In this document: positions 1 through 13,000 of the stretch, piece after piece
Position numbering within the stretch: position 1 is the first letter of the stretch
How the letters are laid out: each line of letters begins with the position of its first letter
DNA from: a virus
DNA length: 64,000 nucleotides
Reading direction: 5' to 3' (one strand)
Virus record (IMG/VR): IMGVR_UViG_3300029914_000015
Span: 16,004 to 80,003 of that record
Translations under genes and position numbers: made by a program
The notes under the pieces: generated by a model
The model's input: only the letters and a program-made list of their open reading frames with translations
Database searches by the model: none
Told to the model about the DNA's origin: nothing

Positions 1-1
1 T

Positions 2-91
2 GTAACTGTAGTTAATCCACTTAAACCAAATGATCCTGGATTAACTTATAAACAAGCAGATTTTGCGAATGTAATGGCATCGCACTCATAA
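2..91 (+). CDS. 3' end of an upstream gene (partial)
   Basis: An open frame enters from the left edge and ends in TAA after 29 codons (last residues FANVMASHS). It lies 12 nt before the gp25-like gene in the same direction, so it is probably the gene preceding gp25 in the baseplate operon. Too little is visible to name it. Confidence 0.55.
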   Translation, partial: VTVVNPLKPNDPGLTYKQADFANVMASHS

Positions 92-103
92 ACAAGGTGA
101 ATT

Positions 104-466
104 ATGGCAATATATAGCGGATTTTCCACAGTTAATTCCAAGTCTCAAAAAAAATTTACATTGACTGGAAAAAATCTCATAAAACAAGATTTAATGAATG
201 CTCTCATGGCTAGAAGAGGGCAGAGAGTAATGCAGCCGAATTTTGGTTGCATTGTTTGGGAGAAGTTATTTGAAAATTTATCTCCTACAGATGTTAATGA
301 TATTGCAGCAAATATTTCTCAAATTATAAACAGTGATCCAAGAGTTGTAGTTTTGAGTGTTGATGTGTCGCCATCGCAAAATACTATAGTAGTCACTACC
401 ATAATTCAATATGTTGGGACAGATGAAACAGATCAATTAATTTTAAATTATAATACATCGCTTTAG
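104..466 (+). CDS. 25: gp25-like baseplate wedge protein
   Basis: A 120-residue protein of the GPW/gp25 family, close to T4 gp25 in length (about 132). The segment MNALMARRGQRVMQPNFGC matches the family pattern of a basic-Gly-x-Arg turn followed by a phenylalanine-glycine pair. In T4, gp25 joins gp6 and gp53 in the baseplate wedge and seeds sheath assembly. The start is supported by AAGGTGA 3 nt before the ATG. It is followed directly by a gp6-like gene, the order expected in T4-type tail operons. Family assignment is confident; the exact contacts in this phage are inferred. Confidence 0.85.
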   Translation: MAIYSGFSTVNSKSQKKFTLTGKNLIKQDLMNALMARRGQRVMQPNFGCIVWEKLFENLSPTDVNDIAANISQIINSDPRVVVLSVDVSPSQNTIVVTTIIQYVGTDETDQLILNYNTSL

Positions 467-497
467 AAATAATACCCAAATTGAGTCGATTTTATAG

Positions 498-505
498 CAT
501 AAATA
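498..505 (+). promoter_or_regulatory. late promoter octamer before gp6
   Basis: CATAAATA, one base from the T4 late consensus TATAAATA, with exactly 5 nt to ATG 511. At T4 late promoters the start point falls about 6 nt after the octamer, so transcription would begin at the ATG itself. Confidence 0.5.
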
Positions 506-510
506 ATAAT

Positions 511-3500
511 ATGGCCACGTCATCTCAAATAACGACAAATTTTGGTGTTCAAGACTGGACAAAAATTTATCAGTCGTTCAGCAATCCTGATTTATCCAGT
601 TATGATTTTGCAACATTAAGAAAATCATTCATAAATTATCTGCAAGCACATAATCCAGAGAATTTTAATGACTACATAAATTCAAGCGAATATATTGCTC
701 TTGTTGACCTCATAGCATTTATGGGTCAAAGCATGTCTTTTCGTTTTGATATGAATGCTCGTGAAAATTTTCTTTCTACTGCCCAAACAAGAAATTCAGT
801 AAATTATCTTGCAAATTTAGTAAATTATCAACCTACTAGAAATTTAGAAGCAAATGGTTACTTAAAAATTAATAGCATTTCTATTAATGAAAATGTATAT
901 GATAGTCTGGGTAATAATCTAAATGGTATTGCTATTAATTGGAACGATCATACTAATACAAATTGGTTAGACCAATGGAACAGCATTGTAAATGCAATAT
1001 TGGTAAATTCACAAACTATTGGAAATCCAGGCAATTCAAATATCATAAATGGAATAAATTGTTCTGAATATGGGGTATCTACATCAACTGGCCAAATTCC
1101 TCCATATACATTCAATGCAATAATTGACAACGACAGTATGAATTTTGAAATTGTAAACCCAACATCTGTTGGCCAATCATATATTTATGAAGTTGACCCA
1201 GAAAATTCATCTCAATTCAATTTATTATACGAAACTGATGGCTTGGGATATAGTAGTGTTAATACTGGTTTCTTTTTATATTTCAAACAAGGTAGTTTAA
1301 CATCACAATCATTTAACATAGCTTCTCCACTGCCAAACACTACCATTAGTTTGGCAGCAACTGGAATCAATAACTCAGATGTTTGGTTATATCAGTTAAA
1401 TTCAGACGGAAGTTTAACTTTATGGTCACAAGTCCCAGCAATATATGGAGAAAATACTACATTTAATAATTTACCAACAACTGAACAAACAATCTATTCT
1501 ATTACAAATAATACAAATGATGCAGTAACATTGGTGTTTGGTGATGGAGTATTTGGAGCAATGCCTATTGGAACTTTTATATGTTTTACTAGAAGTTCTA
1601 ATGGTTTGACATATAGAATTAATCCAAGCGAAATGTCAAATATCACATTATCTATTCCATATAATAGTAAAACCAATAGAAACCAATTATTTACAGTCAG
1701 AGCTAGTTTACAATATACAGTAGGAAATAGTGCTGGAACTGAAACTTTGGCTAATATAAAATTAAAAGCCCCACAAAGTTTTTATTCTCAAAATAGAATG
1801 GTGAATGGACAAGATTATAATTCTTTTCCATTTACTCAATTCAGCAATTTATTGCAAATCAAAGCTGTAAATCGAACATCCAGCGGAGTTAGCAGATATT
1901 TAGATGTTATTGATCCTACTGGCAAATATAGTAGTACAAATATTTTTGGTGATGATGGATTTATGTATTTGGATTCCAGTATTATAACTAATAATTATAC
2001 TTATTCAAATATTAATAATTTAGCTTCCATCATAGAAACACAAATTGCCAATATAATTTCTGGTAGCAGCACATTGAATTTTATTCTAAATAATTATCCT
2101 TTAATTTCACCAACAGATAATATCATATGGAATATGGTGCTAACTGATAACACATCCAGTAGCGGATGGTTAAGCAATGCTGCAACTGGAAATTTAATAA
2201 CTCTGTCTGATCCAACATTTAATGGATATTTAAACACTTCTCTTGGAAATATTTTGCAATTTACTGCTCCTGGACCATCAGCACTATTTCCTTTTGGGCA
2301 AGCGTTTGATACTAATAATAATATCGTTGCCAAAACATCATCCACATTATCATTTAATCAAAAAGCATATATTTATGCAGCCATAACTGGAAATCCAGTA
2401 AATAATGGTATTGGAAATGATATTAGTATGAATGGTGTAAATGTTGACGGCACTGGAGCAATATTATTGACTCAAAAAATTCCATTAGGCGCAGTATTAA
2501 GCAATATTTTGCCATTCTTTAGTCCATTTCTTCCGCAAAATGTAATTCAAAATATGATTAATTATATAAATGCTGGTAATGCATTTTCATTGGAATATCA
2601 TCCTGAAAATATAATTAATAATCAACCATCATTTTGGGTTATCAATCAAGGATTGCCATTAAATTTTAATCCAGCAATTTATGGATCAAGTTTTATTGCT
2701 CCAACTGCTGTTGGTGCTACTGTAACTAATAGTTGGACTTTAGCATTTGTTCCTGGCACATCACCAAATAATTTTACAGTTTATCAACGACAAAATACAT
2801 ATTACTTTGGAAGTCAGATACAAACATCATTCTATTTTGATTCTAATGCAAAAGTTTATGATCCCATTAATTCAACAACATTAACTGATACTATAACTGT
2901 TCTTCAAACAAATAGTGCTCCTGTAAATACATTAAATCTCGGCCTAACTCAAGATATACCAGTTGATGTTTCAGCAACAGTTAACGAAATAAATGGCACT
3001 GTTGATACCAGTCGCGTTGTTATTGAATCATCTGGTATAGAATCTACTGGTATACCAATAAATCCATTTTTCTTTAATGATTGTGTAGGAAATAATAATT
3101 TTATATTTTTGGTAACTGATAATTCGCAAAATACTACCACTTTAATACCATCTGGAACTACTCAAGTTGTAATTGTTACTTCCCCTTCTATTATTAATAA
3201 CAATTTATATTCTTATGCTGATGGAACTATTGTTTTTTCATCATCTAACCAAGCATTTTATAAAATTTCTAGAAGCGGGGCAGTTGCTTCTAAAACCATG
3301 TTGAACAATCCAGGAGACACATTAACTTATTCATATTATATTGGTCGCCAGAATTTAAAATTTCAATATCAGCACAATGCAGCAGATTCACGAAGAATTG
3401 ATCCAAGTCCTGCAAATATTATTGATATGTATTGCTTGGAAGCAAGTTATGCAACCGCTTATCAACAATATGTTACTGACCAAACTGGTCAAATATCAAA

Positions 3501-3969
3501 ACCAACTCCACCAACAACTGATACATTAAGTAATGATTTTTCAACGCTTACTAATTTCAAAATGATTTCAGATGAGCTTATATTTAACTCCGCTCAGTTC
3601 GTTCCACTATTTGGGAGTAAAGCAGACTATTCACTTCAAGCAACTTTTGTTGTTGTAGCAAATCAAAATATTTCTATTGGTTCTGGAGAAATTGCAAGTC
3701 AAGTCATTAATAATGTCAACAACTATTTCTCTATTGGTAATTTTAGCTTTGGTCAAACTTTCTATTGGGCACAATTAAGTAATTATATTTTAAGTCAAAT
3801 GGGAAATATTATTAGCGCAATTCATTTAGTTCCAAGTGCTGGCAACTTGTCTTATGGTGCTCTTGAACAAATTTTATGCAACCCATATGAAATATTTATA
3901 AGTTCTGCAACTGTTCAGAATGTATCAGTTGTTGCTTCTTTAAACAATTTGAATTTGAGGATTAGCTAA
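511..3969 (+). CDS. 6: gp6-like baseplate wedge protein (baseplate J family)
   Basis: A 1152-residue baseplate wedge subunit, much longer than T4 gp6 (about 660). The N-terminal part has the family signature: an early FINYLQ helix, a FRFDMNARENFLSTAQTR segment, then a NYLANLVNYQPTRN segment. A VFGDGVFGAMPIGT segment is the typical baseplate-J glycine turn. gp6 forms the ring joining wedges and binds gp25, which is encoded just upstream. A frame extension to a TTG at 481 exists, but I chose ATG 511 because a late-promoter octamer lies exactly 5 nt before it and the sequence upstream has no Shine-Dalgarno. The extra length is in Asn/Ser-rich beta-strand-like sequence, probably added tail domains. 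Confidence 0.85.
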   Translation: MATSSQITTNFGVQDWTKIYQSFSNPDLSSYDFATLRKSFINYLQAHNPENFNDYINSSEYIALVDLIAFMGQSMSFRFDMNARENFLSTAQTRNSVNYLANLVNYQPTRNLEANGYLKINSISINENVYDSLGNNLNGIAINWNDHTNTNWLDQWNSIVNAILVNSQTIGNPGNSNIINGINCSEYGVSTSTGQIPPYTFNAIIDNDSMNFEIVNPTSVGQSYIYEVDPENSSQFNLLYETDGLGYSSVNTGFFLYFKQGSLTSQSFNIASPLPNTTISLAATGINNSDVWLYQLNSDGSLTLWSQVPAIYGENTTFNNLPTTEQTIYSITNNTNDAVTLVFGDGVFGAMPIGTFICFTRSSNGLTYRINPSEMSNITLSIPYNSKTNRNQLFTVRASLQYTVGNSAGTETLANIKLKAPQSFYSQNRMVNGQDYNSFPFTQFSNLLQIKAVNRTSSGVSRYLDVIDPTGKYSSTNIFGDDGFMYLDSSIITNNYTYSNINNLASIIETQIANIISGSSTLNFILNNYPLISPTDNIIWNMVLTDNTSSSGWLSNAATGNLITLSDPTFNGYLNTSLGNILQFTAPGPSALFPFGQAFDTNNNIVAKTSSTLSFNQKAYIYAAITGNPVNNGIGNDISMNGVNVDGTGAILLTQKIPLGAVLSNILPFFSPFLPQNVIQNMINYINAGNAFSLEYHPENIINNQPSFWVINQGLPLNFNPAIYGSSFIAPTAVGATVTNSWTLAFVPGTSPNNFTVYQRQNTYYFGSQIQTSFYFDSNAKVYDPINSTTLTDTITVLQTNSAPVNTLNLGLTQDIPVDVSATVNEINGTVDTSRVVIESSGIESTGIPINPFFFNDCVGNNNFIFLVTDNSQNTTTLIPSGTTQVVIVTSPSIINNNLYSYADGTIVFSSSNQAFYKISRSGAVASKTMLNNPGDTLTYSYYIGRQNLKFQYQHNAADSRRIDPSPANIIDMYCLEASYATAYQQYVTDQTGQISKPTPPTTDTLSNDFSTLTNFKMISDELIFNSAQFVPLFGSKADYSLQATFVVVANQNISIGSGEIASQVINNVNNYFSIGNFSFGQTFYWAQLSNYILSQMGNIISAIHLVPSAGNLSYGALEQILCNPYEIFISSATVQNVSVVASLNNLNLRIS

Positions 3970-4008
3970 GCAAATATAATTATATTCTTGATATACGGTA
4001 TTTTCAAT

Positions 4009-4016
4009 CATAAATA
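4009..4016 (+). promoter_or_regulatory. late promoter octamer before the giant tail gene
   Basis: CATAAATA followed by 5 nt and ATG 4022. Same spacing as at gp6, predicting a leaderless late transcript. No Shine-Dalgarno is present. Confidence 0.5.
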
Positions 4017-4021
4017 CTATT

Positions 4022-7000
4022 ATGGCAACCACATCTACATTTCTTCCTCCATATTTAAATACGATACCCAATAAGAGATTCCTTAATGGTACTCTTGATC
4101 TACTGACCAGCGCCCCTCAACTAGCAAGGTTTGATGGATTTATCGGTCGTCAATTTAATAATGGTAAATTATTGGAAGGATCATATCTATTAGAATCCAC
4201 TGCGCCAAGGCAAAATTATCAATTAGAACCTGCATTTGTAACTTATGATTCAAATAATAACATTACAAATATTTCAAACTTCATTGATCTATTAAATACT
4301 TGCGCCAACAAAGAATCAATTACAAGCTCTTGGAATAGATTGCTTACATCTGGAGTGTATAGCTGGAAAGGATTTACAGATACAGATAAAATCATCAATT
4401 ATCAAAATTATTGTTGGATGGGAAAATCACTTGCAGCAAATAATGATTGGTATTGGACTAGCAATATTGCAATCAATGATATATCAACCAATGTTATTGG
4501 AAAAACAAATTACACTACATTAAATGGAATAAAACTATTAAATGGCATGATTGTTTCATTTAATGATACTTCAGAACCTGCAATTGTTGAAGGTATTGGA
4601 GAAGAAATTATACTCATACCTTTATCAAATATAATTATTCCAACATTTGCAAATGATCAAAATAATCCACCAGATTATATAACCATTAATCGTTCTGCGG
4701 TAGATTTAAATTTATGGTCCAGAAGCAATTTATGGGTTCACAAAGACACTCTGAATGCAATTATTTCAATATTATCTATCACGAATAACTCTGAATTTCA
4801 ATTTGCAGTTAGACCAATCTTAGAATTCATACCAATGGTATTATTTGGCCATGGAAAAGTAGGTTTAACTCCTGCAACTTATTATGATGCTTATACTCCT
4901 GATGCAATATCCATAATTCAAGGAACAACTAATTTTACAGTAGATGGATTTCAATTAAATGATGGAGATTCTGTAATATTTGCTGCTGATAAAAATCAAA
5001 CAGTTAGAGATGCAATTTACGATGTAAATTTCGTCGATCCTTCTATTACTACTCAACTTTCAAGACTTTATCCAGTTCAAGCAGCAACTACATCCAATAT
5101 TATTGCTTTTGGATCACAAACTATAGATGGGTACATAACATCTGTTGGAGATAGAATTCTTGCTGTTAATCAATCTAATATTCCAAACGGAATTTATATT
5201 GTTACTAATGAAGATTGGAAACTAGCTCCTGACTTCATTTCAATTAATCCAAATGAAAATGAAATAGGGGTACTAGTGTTGTCAGGTCTTTCTTTGAAAG
5301 GAACTTATTTTATTTGGATTCCATTCACACACAATTTTACAATCGCTACCAATATTCCAGTAATTCAACTTACTCAAAGAGAAATACCAACAAATAACAA
5401 TTGTGTTCTTATAACCAGCGGAAATACTTATGTAGATAATACTGTTTCATGGGGAGGATCATACTGGAAAATTGATTCTCAAATTAAAACAGCAATAAAT
5501 CAATCACCATTGTTTGATGTTTTTGATTTAAATAATATTAGTTTTAGTAATATATCTGTTTATCCTGAATCCAGTTTTGCTGGAAGCAAATTATTTTCTT
5601 ACGAAATTGGGGTAGGCCCCAATGATCCAATTTTAGGTATGCCGCTTACTTACGGACCAATTGGAAATTTAAATGATGTGATATTTAATAACAATTATTT
5701 TACTGATTCTTTTTCATTTACTACTTCTGAAAATGTTCCAGAAAGTATTGTGTCTGGAAGAGCACATATTATCGATGGTATAACCAAAATAGAAAATGTT
5801 TATGACACATGGCAATATATTAATAGTAATTTAGAATTATATCAAAACTTGGTTGCAGTTGGGTCCAATGTAATTAATTTTACTGGAAAGTTACTTATAA
5901 AAAGCACCCCAAATGCTTTTCAAACACAAGTTTTCGTTGATGGAATTCAACTTTCCTCTGATGAGTTTTCTGTGGCTGAATCTAACGGAATTGTTACTGT
6001 CACAATATCATCATCAATAACAGCGACCAGTTTGATTTTTATAAAAATATTGTGCTCTACTCCTATTGCCAATGCATGGTATGACGTTCCTCCCTCATTT
6101 GAATCAAATTCATTGGGAGAAAATTTACAATCATTTAGCATGAGTGATATAAGAAATCATGCAACAACTTCTAATATAAATTCAAATAATACTTCAGATA
6201 TAATAAATCTTCAATTAAATGAATTTCAAGGAACACCAGGAAGCATATTATTCAATGAATCATTAAGCATATTACCAACTTTATTATTAACTAATAATAA
6301 TTTTGATATTGATCAAGCCATTAAAGTTGCTGGAAATGCATATATTATATTCAAACAGAAATTAATTAATGTATTTTCTCAAATATCAAATATTCAAAAT
6401 CTTAATAATAAGCAAGCAGTTGATCAAGCATTGCAACAATTAGCTCTTGGTTATACAAATTCTCAACCGTGGAATACTAGTGATATGTGTTTCTGGGGAG
6501 GAAATGTTCAAAATGTAACCATTTCTAGTATTAAAAAAGTTAATTTCAATTTACAACAAACTTATATTTGGGATCAACCAAATTATCTAGCACTACAAGT
6601 ATATTTAAATTGCTCTCAGCTTATTAATAACATTGATTACTATACTGCTGGAAATATTTTGACCATCACTCATGCTCTTAATACTGGTGATAATTTATCA
6701 ATCTATGAAATTCCAAATACCACTGGTTCTTTTATTCCTGCAACACCCACCAAACTTGGATTATCTGCTGCGTATGTTCCGCAAATTTATGTAGATAATA
6801 CATATCAAATTCCTCGTAATGTTTTACAAGGTCACGATGGTAGCATAACTGAATGCTTCAATGATTATCGTGATAATCTTTTATTGGATTATGAAATAAG
6901 AGTTTACAATAACTTAAAGGTTAATAATCAATTATTAACTGATATCATACAAACACATGTTCCTCAAAATGGTAGATTCAGAAATGAATTAGCATATGAT

Positions 7001-10000
7001 TTTTCTCCGTATTCTCCTTCTGAACAATTAACTATTTCTCAAAGAATGTTTTTTGAATGGGCAGCACAATATAATATAAATTATACCAATTTCTACGATG
7101 CCAATAATATGTTTACTTGGAATTGGAGTAGTAGTTTAGATAAATTTTCAGATAGCCAACCATTATTGGGATACTGGCGCGGAATTTATAATTGGTTTTA
7201 TGATAGCGAAAATCCAAATACTCGACCATGGGAAATGTTAAACATCTCTGTAAAACCAGCTTGGTGGGATTCAATTTATGGACCAGGCCCATATACTGGA
7301 GGAAACTTAATTCTATGGAACGATATTGCAAATGGAATTATAAGAAATCCATCAGGAATAACAACAAGCAGTTATGGTATTAGATATTATAATACCAATT
7401 CAGTTTTATCAGTTATACCTGTTGATTCATATGGAATTCTATTAAATCCAAATCAAAGTATTATTGGGACTTATAATGATTCTGCTGCTGAAAATAGTTT
7501 TGTTTTTGGCGACAGCGGCCCTGTCGAAACTGCTTGGAAGCGCAGCAGTATATACCCATTTTCAAAGTTAAGATCAAAAATTTTACAAAATCCTTTGTTC
7601 ATGCTTGGCACTTTATGGGATACCAATAATTATCTTCCAACAGTTGAATTAAATCAATTTAGATTTCAAAATGGATTATTGGGAAGCATTAAACAAGTTG
7701 CACTTAATAGTGTAGATAATAATGGATTGGCTCAAATAAATAGTATTCTTAATTATTCAATTGAATATCTTAGAAATGAAGGAAAAGATCCTTCTTTACT
7801 AAGAACTGCCATCGATAATACTAATGTAAATCTTGTATATAATTTGGGGGGATATGCAGACGCAAATAATTTGACTGTGTTAGCAACTCCAAATAACCCA
7901 AATGACGTTGGAGCTGCTGAATTAATTTCCAATGAGGATTACTCTCTTTTCCTAAATGAAAGTTCTCCAGTTGGTGTTCTAACATATAGTGGTATAATAA
8001 TTACAACGGCTGCAAATGGGCAAGGATATCAAATTTCTGGGTATGATAAGGGAAATCCATATTTTATGATATATCCTGCGCTATCATTTGTTTCTGGACC
8101 AACTATTGGCATATCTCCAAATTTATTTACTTACCCCAAACAGTTTGATTCTAACCCTAGCATAGTCTCATATAACACTATCTTTGGGACACAACAAGAA
8201 GTAATTAATTTTATTGCTGGCTATGAACAATTTTTAATTTCCAATGGGCTAAATTTTAATACAAATCCAACTCAAGATAAAATTGATTATGCTGCTGCTG
8301 CTTTGCAATTTGTTAAGTGGAGTTTAGTAAATTGGAACAATTCTCAAAATATATCACTAATTATAAATCCAGCAGCTTCTATCATAGAATATGATGCATT
8401 AACTGGAACATTACATGATTTAACTGATTCAACTTCTAGCTTATTATTGGATGTAAATGGAAACATTATTGATGGAAAATATTTAGATGTTTTTAGAGAC
8501 ATAAACACAGTAACTATTACTCATCAAGGTGGAGGAGTATTTTCTTGCATTCGTGCAAATATTATAAATTATGAACATAGATTTACAATTAACAATATAT
8601 CTTCGTTTAATGATACTATCTATGATCCAATAACTGGAAATAGACAATTGCGTTTGAAAATATCTGGACAAAAAACTGCAAATTGGACTGGTTCATTAGA
8701 TTTTCCAGGATTTTTGATTTGCACAAATCAAGTCAATCTTTGGAATCCAAATCAAGATTATTTGATTGGGTCTATCGTTCAATGGAAAAATTCAAATTAT
8801 GTAGCTACAACAAATATTATTGGATCATCAACTTTTCAATATTCACAATTTAGTTTAATAACTACAAAATTTACAAATTCTATTTTACCAAATCTCTCAT
8901 TAAAAGCGACTGATTATAGTCACGCGTATGATCCAAATTACCGTCCATATATTAATGATTTGGTTTCTCTTCGCAATAATACTATTGGTTATATTGAGAG
9001 AGATTGGCTTAATTCTTTGAATATTGATTTGTCAGCGCAATCTAATTTTTATAGAGGATGGATTAAAGAAAAAGGAACTCTAAATTCATTGAACAGTTAT
9101 AGTAGAGGATCTACTCCTGGATTAAATACGCAAGTTATTCTTAATGAAGAATACGCTATGAAAGTTGGAGAGTATGGTTCAGATAGTAGAACTGGATATG
9201 GAGAAGTGAGTTTGCCGCCTACTGTAAATTCTCAAAATCCATTAGTTATTTCTTTTGTATCTTCTCCCAATTCTGAAGACACTACAACAACTCAAATAGT
9301 TCCTTTTAATTTATATGAAAAATCTATAAATTGGACCAACGATTTTATTCAAAATTTTGGGAATTTAAAAGCAACCACTTCTTCATTTGAATCTGCTGGT
9401 CCTGTTATTCCTAGCAGATTAATAACTCAATCTTATCAAAATATTCCTGGTTTTGAAAAATCAGATGAAGATTCATTATTTTTTTCTAATGTGCAAACTC
9501 TGATAAACAGCACATCTCAAAATAGTATTATAAAAATAGCTGAAAATAATGGTTCTTTTTGGTTAGAAACAAACCAAATATCTGCTGGCCCAAATCAGTG
9601 GGATATTATTACTTTTTCTCCTGCAATCACTAATATTTTATCTATAACTCAACTTAACCCACAAACATTAAGTTTTAATTTAACATCAAATATAAATGCG
9701 ATTATTAATAGCGTTATCATTATCGATCATGTTGATCCATCTGCAAACATATCAATACAAGGATCTTTTATAGTTTCAGATTATTTCTTGCAAAATGGTT
9801 ACGCAAATTTAATTGTTGCCACTAGCAATAATATATTAAATGGAAATATTATCACTTATAATCCTGCATGGAATTCAACTTCGATCTATACAAGCAAAAG
9901 TTTGCGAAGCAATTCTATTGCAGAAAGCAATATTTCATTATCAGATACTACTCGATATGTGGATAAAGATAACATTACTTGGGCTGAATATGAATTAATT

Positions 10001-13000
10001 GCTCCATATACTAATCAAATAACTTATCCAGATGTTGCTTTTCAATTACCAATTACGTCTGTTGCGTATGATGATATTAATCAACTATTATGGTCTGGAA
10101 AACCTTCAGCTATAGGAAATAATGGATTAGTAGAACTTAGACAATTGACTGAAAATATATCTTCCACTGATATTTTGGTATCTGTTATTGGTGGAAGTGT
10201 CTATGATATTGAAACTATTAGGCCAGATACTGCTCTTCTTGGATCAGCAGTAGTGTGCGCTAACGGATTTGCTGTAGCAACAGCAACCAGTTCTAATGCT
10301 ACTGCTAATATTAATAATATTGGTCAAATATATATTATCAAAAATAATACAAATGGATTATACCCAGAAATAACTCAAATTCTTAGCGCAGACGCTGTTC
10401 CAGCGATATATTTAAATGGTGCAAATTTTGGAAAGAATTTAGCCATAAGCGATGATGGAAATTGGCTGTATGTAGTTATTGATAATTTTGATGGTACAGG
10501 ACATGGGGGAATCAATGCGTATCAATTAAAAACTAACGCTAATGCTTCTTCATATACATTGGCAGAGCCTCCAAATAATACATTAATTAAAGTTACTACA
10601 CCAATCTTTAATGCTGATTCGTACAGCATTACTGTAACAGTGTCAGTTCCAAACGAAATACCAATTATATTAATACCTCATATGGATTATTCTGTTAATC
10701 CTTTCGACCCAACTGATATTTTCTTATTTGGAAATCCAATTCCGAATATTGTGGGTACTACTGTTTCTGTCGAAGGTCTTTCTCAATATTATGCTTGGGT
10801 TGATACATTGGTAACTCCGTTGGGATCAAATACCAATTTCGGAGCGTCAATATCTTGTGATGCAACTGGAGAAGTAATAACAGTTGGAGCACCTGATTAT
10901 AATAATGGTGCAGTTATTATATACAGAAGAATTATTGAAAACTTATATAATCCGACAACTGGTGTATACACTCAAACATTTCCATCGCTAAATTCATTAA
11001 AATTTGAGTTATCTCAAATTTTGAACGCACCAAATTCATATGATTCTCAATTTGGTGCTTCTGTTGCTATCCAAAATAATCAATTATTGGTGGGAAGTCC
11101 TAATAGCACAATAAATAATAAACTCAATAAAGGAGTTATATATTGCTATTCATTAGACACCCAAGTTCAAACTCAAAAAAATGTACCAGTAGCAAATTTA
11201 ACTTTTCCAATTTTACCTTTTAGAATTAATAATTGGATAACAACAAATACCTCTTTGGATATTTCATCATTACTAACAAATATAAATTCATTATCTAATT
11301 ATTCTGGAGTTACAGCGACTCTAATAAATTCAAATATTATATTGACTATAAATGAGACGTTGCATACTTCAGGTTTGACTCCAGCTTTAATTTTTTGGAA
11401 TATAGATTCTCCATTATTTAATAATGGACCATTATTCAGTGAATTCACATTAACAAATACTTTATATTCAAATTCAATTAACTCCACCAATTTTGGTCAA
11501 AATATAAAATGGATTGCATCTGACTTATTCGGAGAAATTGAAAATATTGGATTTAATCAAGTAAATACCCCTGATTCCACTGATGGCACTTACTATGATG
11601 GCGGAAATACTAATTTCAATGAAACAACCAATCAATATTCTCAGAATTTAAAAATTTATCAAGTTTTGAAATCCAATCGATCTTGGATACATTCAAATTC
11701 TGATTTGTTGCAACCAATTGTTGTTTTTACAAAAACAATATCTGGTATAAACTATCCATCTATAATATATGCCGCAGATATTACAAATCTGTTTGTGATA
11801 GATAGTAACAATCCAACAAAATCAGTTGAAGTATTTAACAATGAAAATTTTGCTCATGGCTGGACTGTAGCAACCGCTCAAGAATTTCCAATTGATTCTA
11901 CTAGCATCAGTAGAGCATGGATTTATGATTCTATTACAAATATTAAACTTTCTGATTTAGAAATAGTTGATTTAAATGCTGGAATTTTACCAGGAGCAAT
12001 TGCCAGCGATCTGGATTTTATTTGTGATAATGATCCTGCTAATTATAATACACAAAAATGGAATCCTGGAACATTATATAATATGGGAGATAGAGTTATA
12101 TACAATAACCAATTGTATGCAGCATTATTTTCTGGAAAAAGTGGCAGCATATTTAATTCTTCTTTATGGGAATTATTGAGTCTTCAAAAAACATTTGAAG
12201 CTTTTGGTCCATCTTTATGGGGATCGCACCAAAAAGGCATGACATGGTTCAAAACTAATAATTTAAAAACTGTAAATGCACAATTGGGAAATATATCTGA
12301 ACGCGCTGCAAATTGGAATACTTGGTTTCCAAATTCAAATATTGAAGTTTATGAATGGGTTACAAGCTCTGTTCCTCCCAATTCATATATATCCAATGAC
12401 ACAAATGGATTCATCATAGATATTAATTGCCCATATACATTTGATAATTCAACAAAAATATATGGCTTCTGGGTTTATAATAAATCCATACCTGGTTCTT
12501 TGCATACAGTTTCTACCAATCAGCTTATATCATCATTATCTGATATTCAAAATTCTGGAATTCCCATGATTACTGCTATTGATAATAATGTTATATCTAT
12601 TTGGAATATCAATCAATTTATTTCCAATAATACAGCAATTCTCCACATAGATTATGTTGTGGCAAATGGAAATAATCAATTACATAATGAATTCGCCCTT
12701 ATCAGCAATGATGGGAAAAAATCTTGGTATAAAACTCCAATCTATTCTAAATTCATTGATAGTTTGAGTGGCATGACTGATTTAAATCAATTAGTACCAG
12801 ATATTACTTTACCAATAAATCAGCAAACAGGAATATTAATAAATCCTCAACAATCTATTTTTGTTGATAGAATACAAGCAGCAAATATATATTTTACTGT
12901 AATAAATCAGAACTTATCAAATTTGGCAGTCGCATCATCATCAGTTATTTCTTTATTAAGTGCATCTGATCCTATTCCAACTACTGGATTTTTGCAACAA

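Noticed and set aside
481-510. TTG 481 as the gp6 start
   Set aside because: No ribosome site, and the late octamer lies between TTG and ATG 511 with the standard 5-nt gap to the ATG.
11976-12179. A 67-codon frame inside the giant tail gene
   Set aside because: Shadow frame in AT-rich coding DNA, with no ribosome site; the long frame clearly has coding character.
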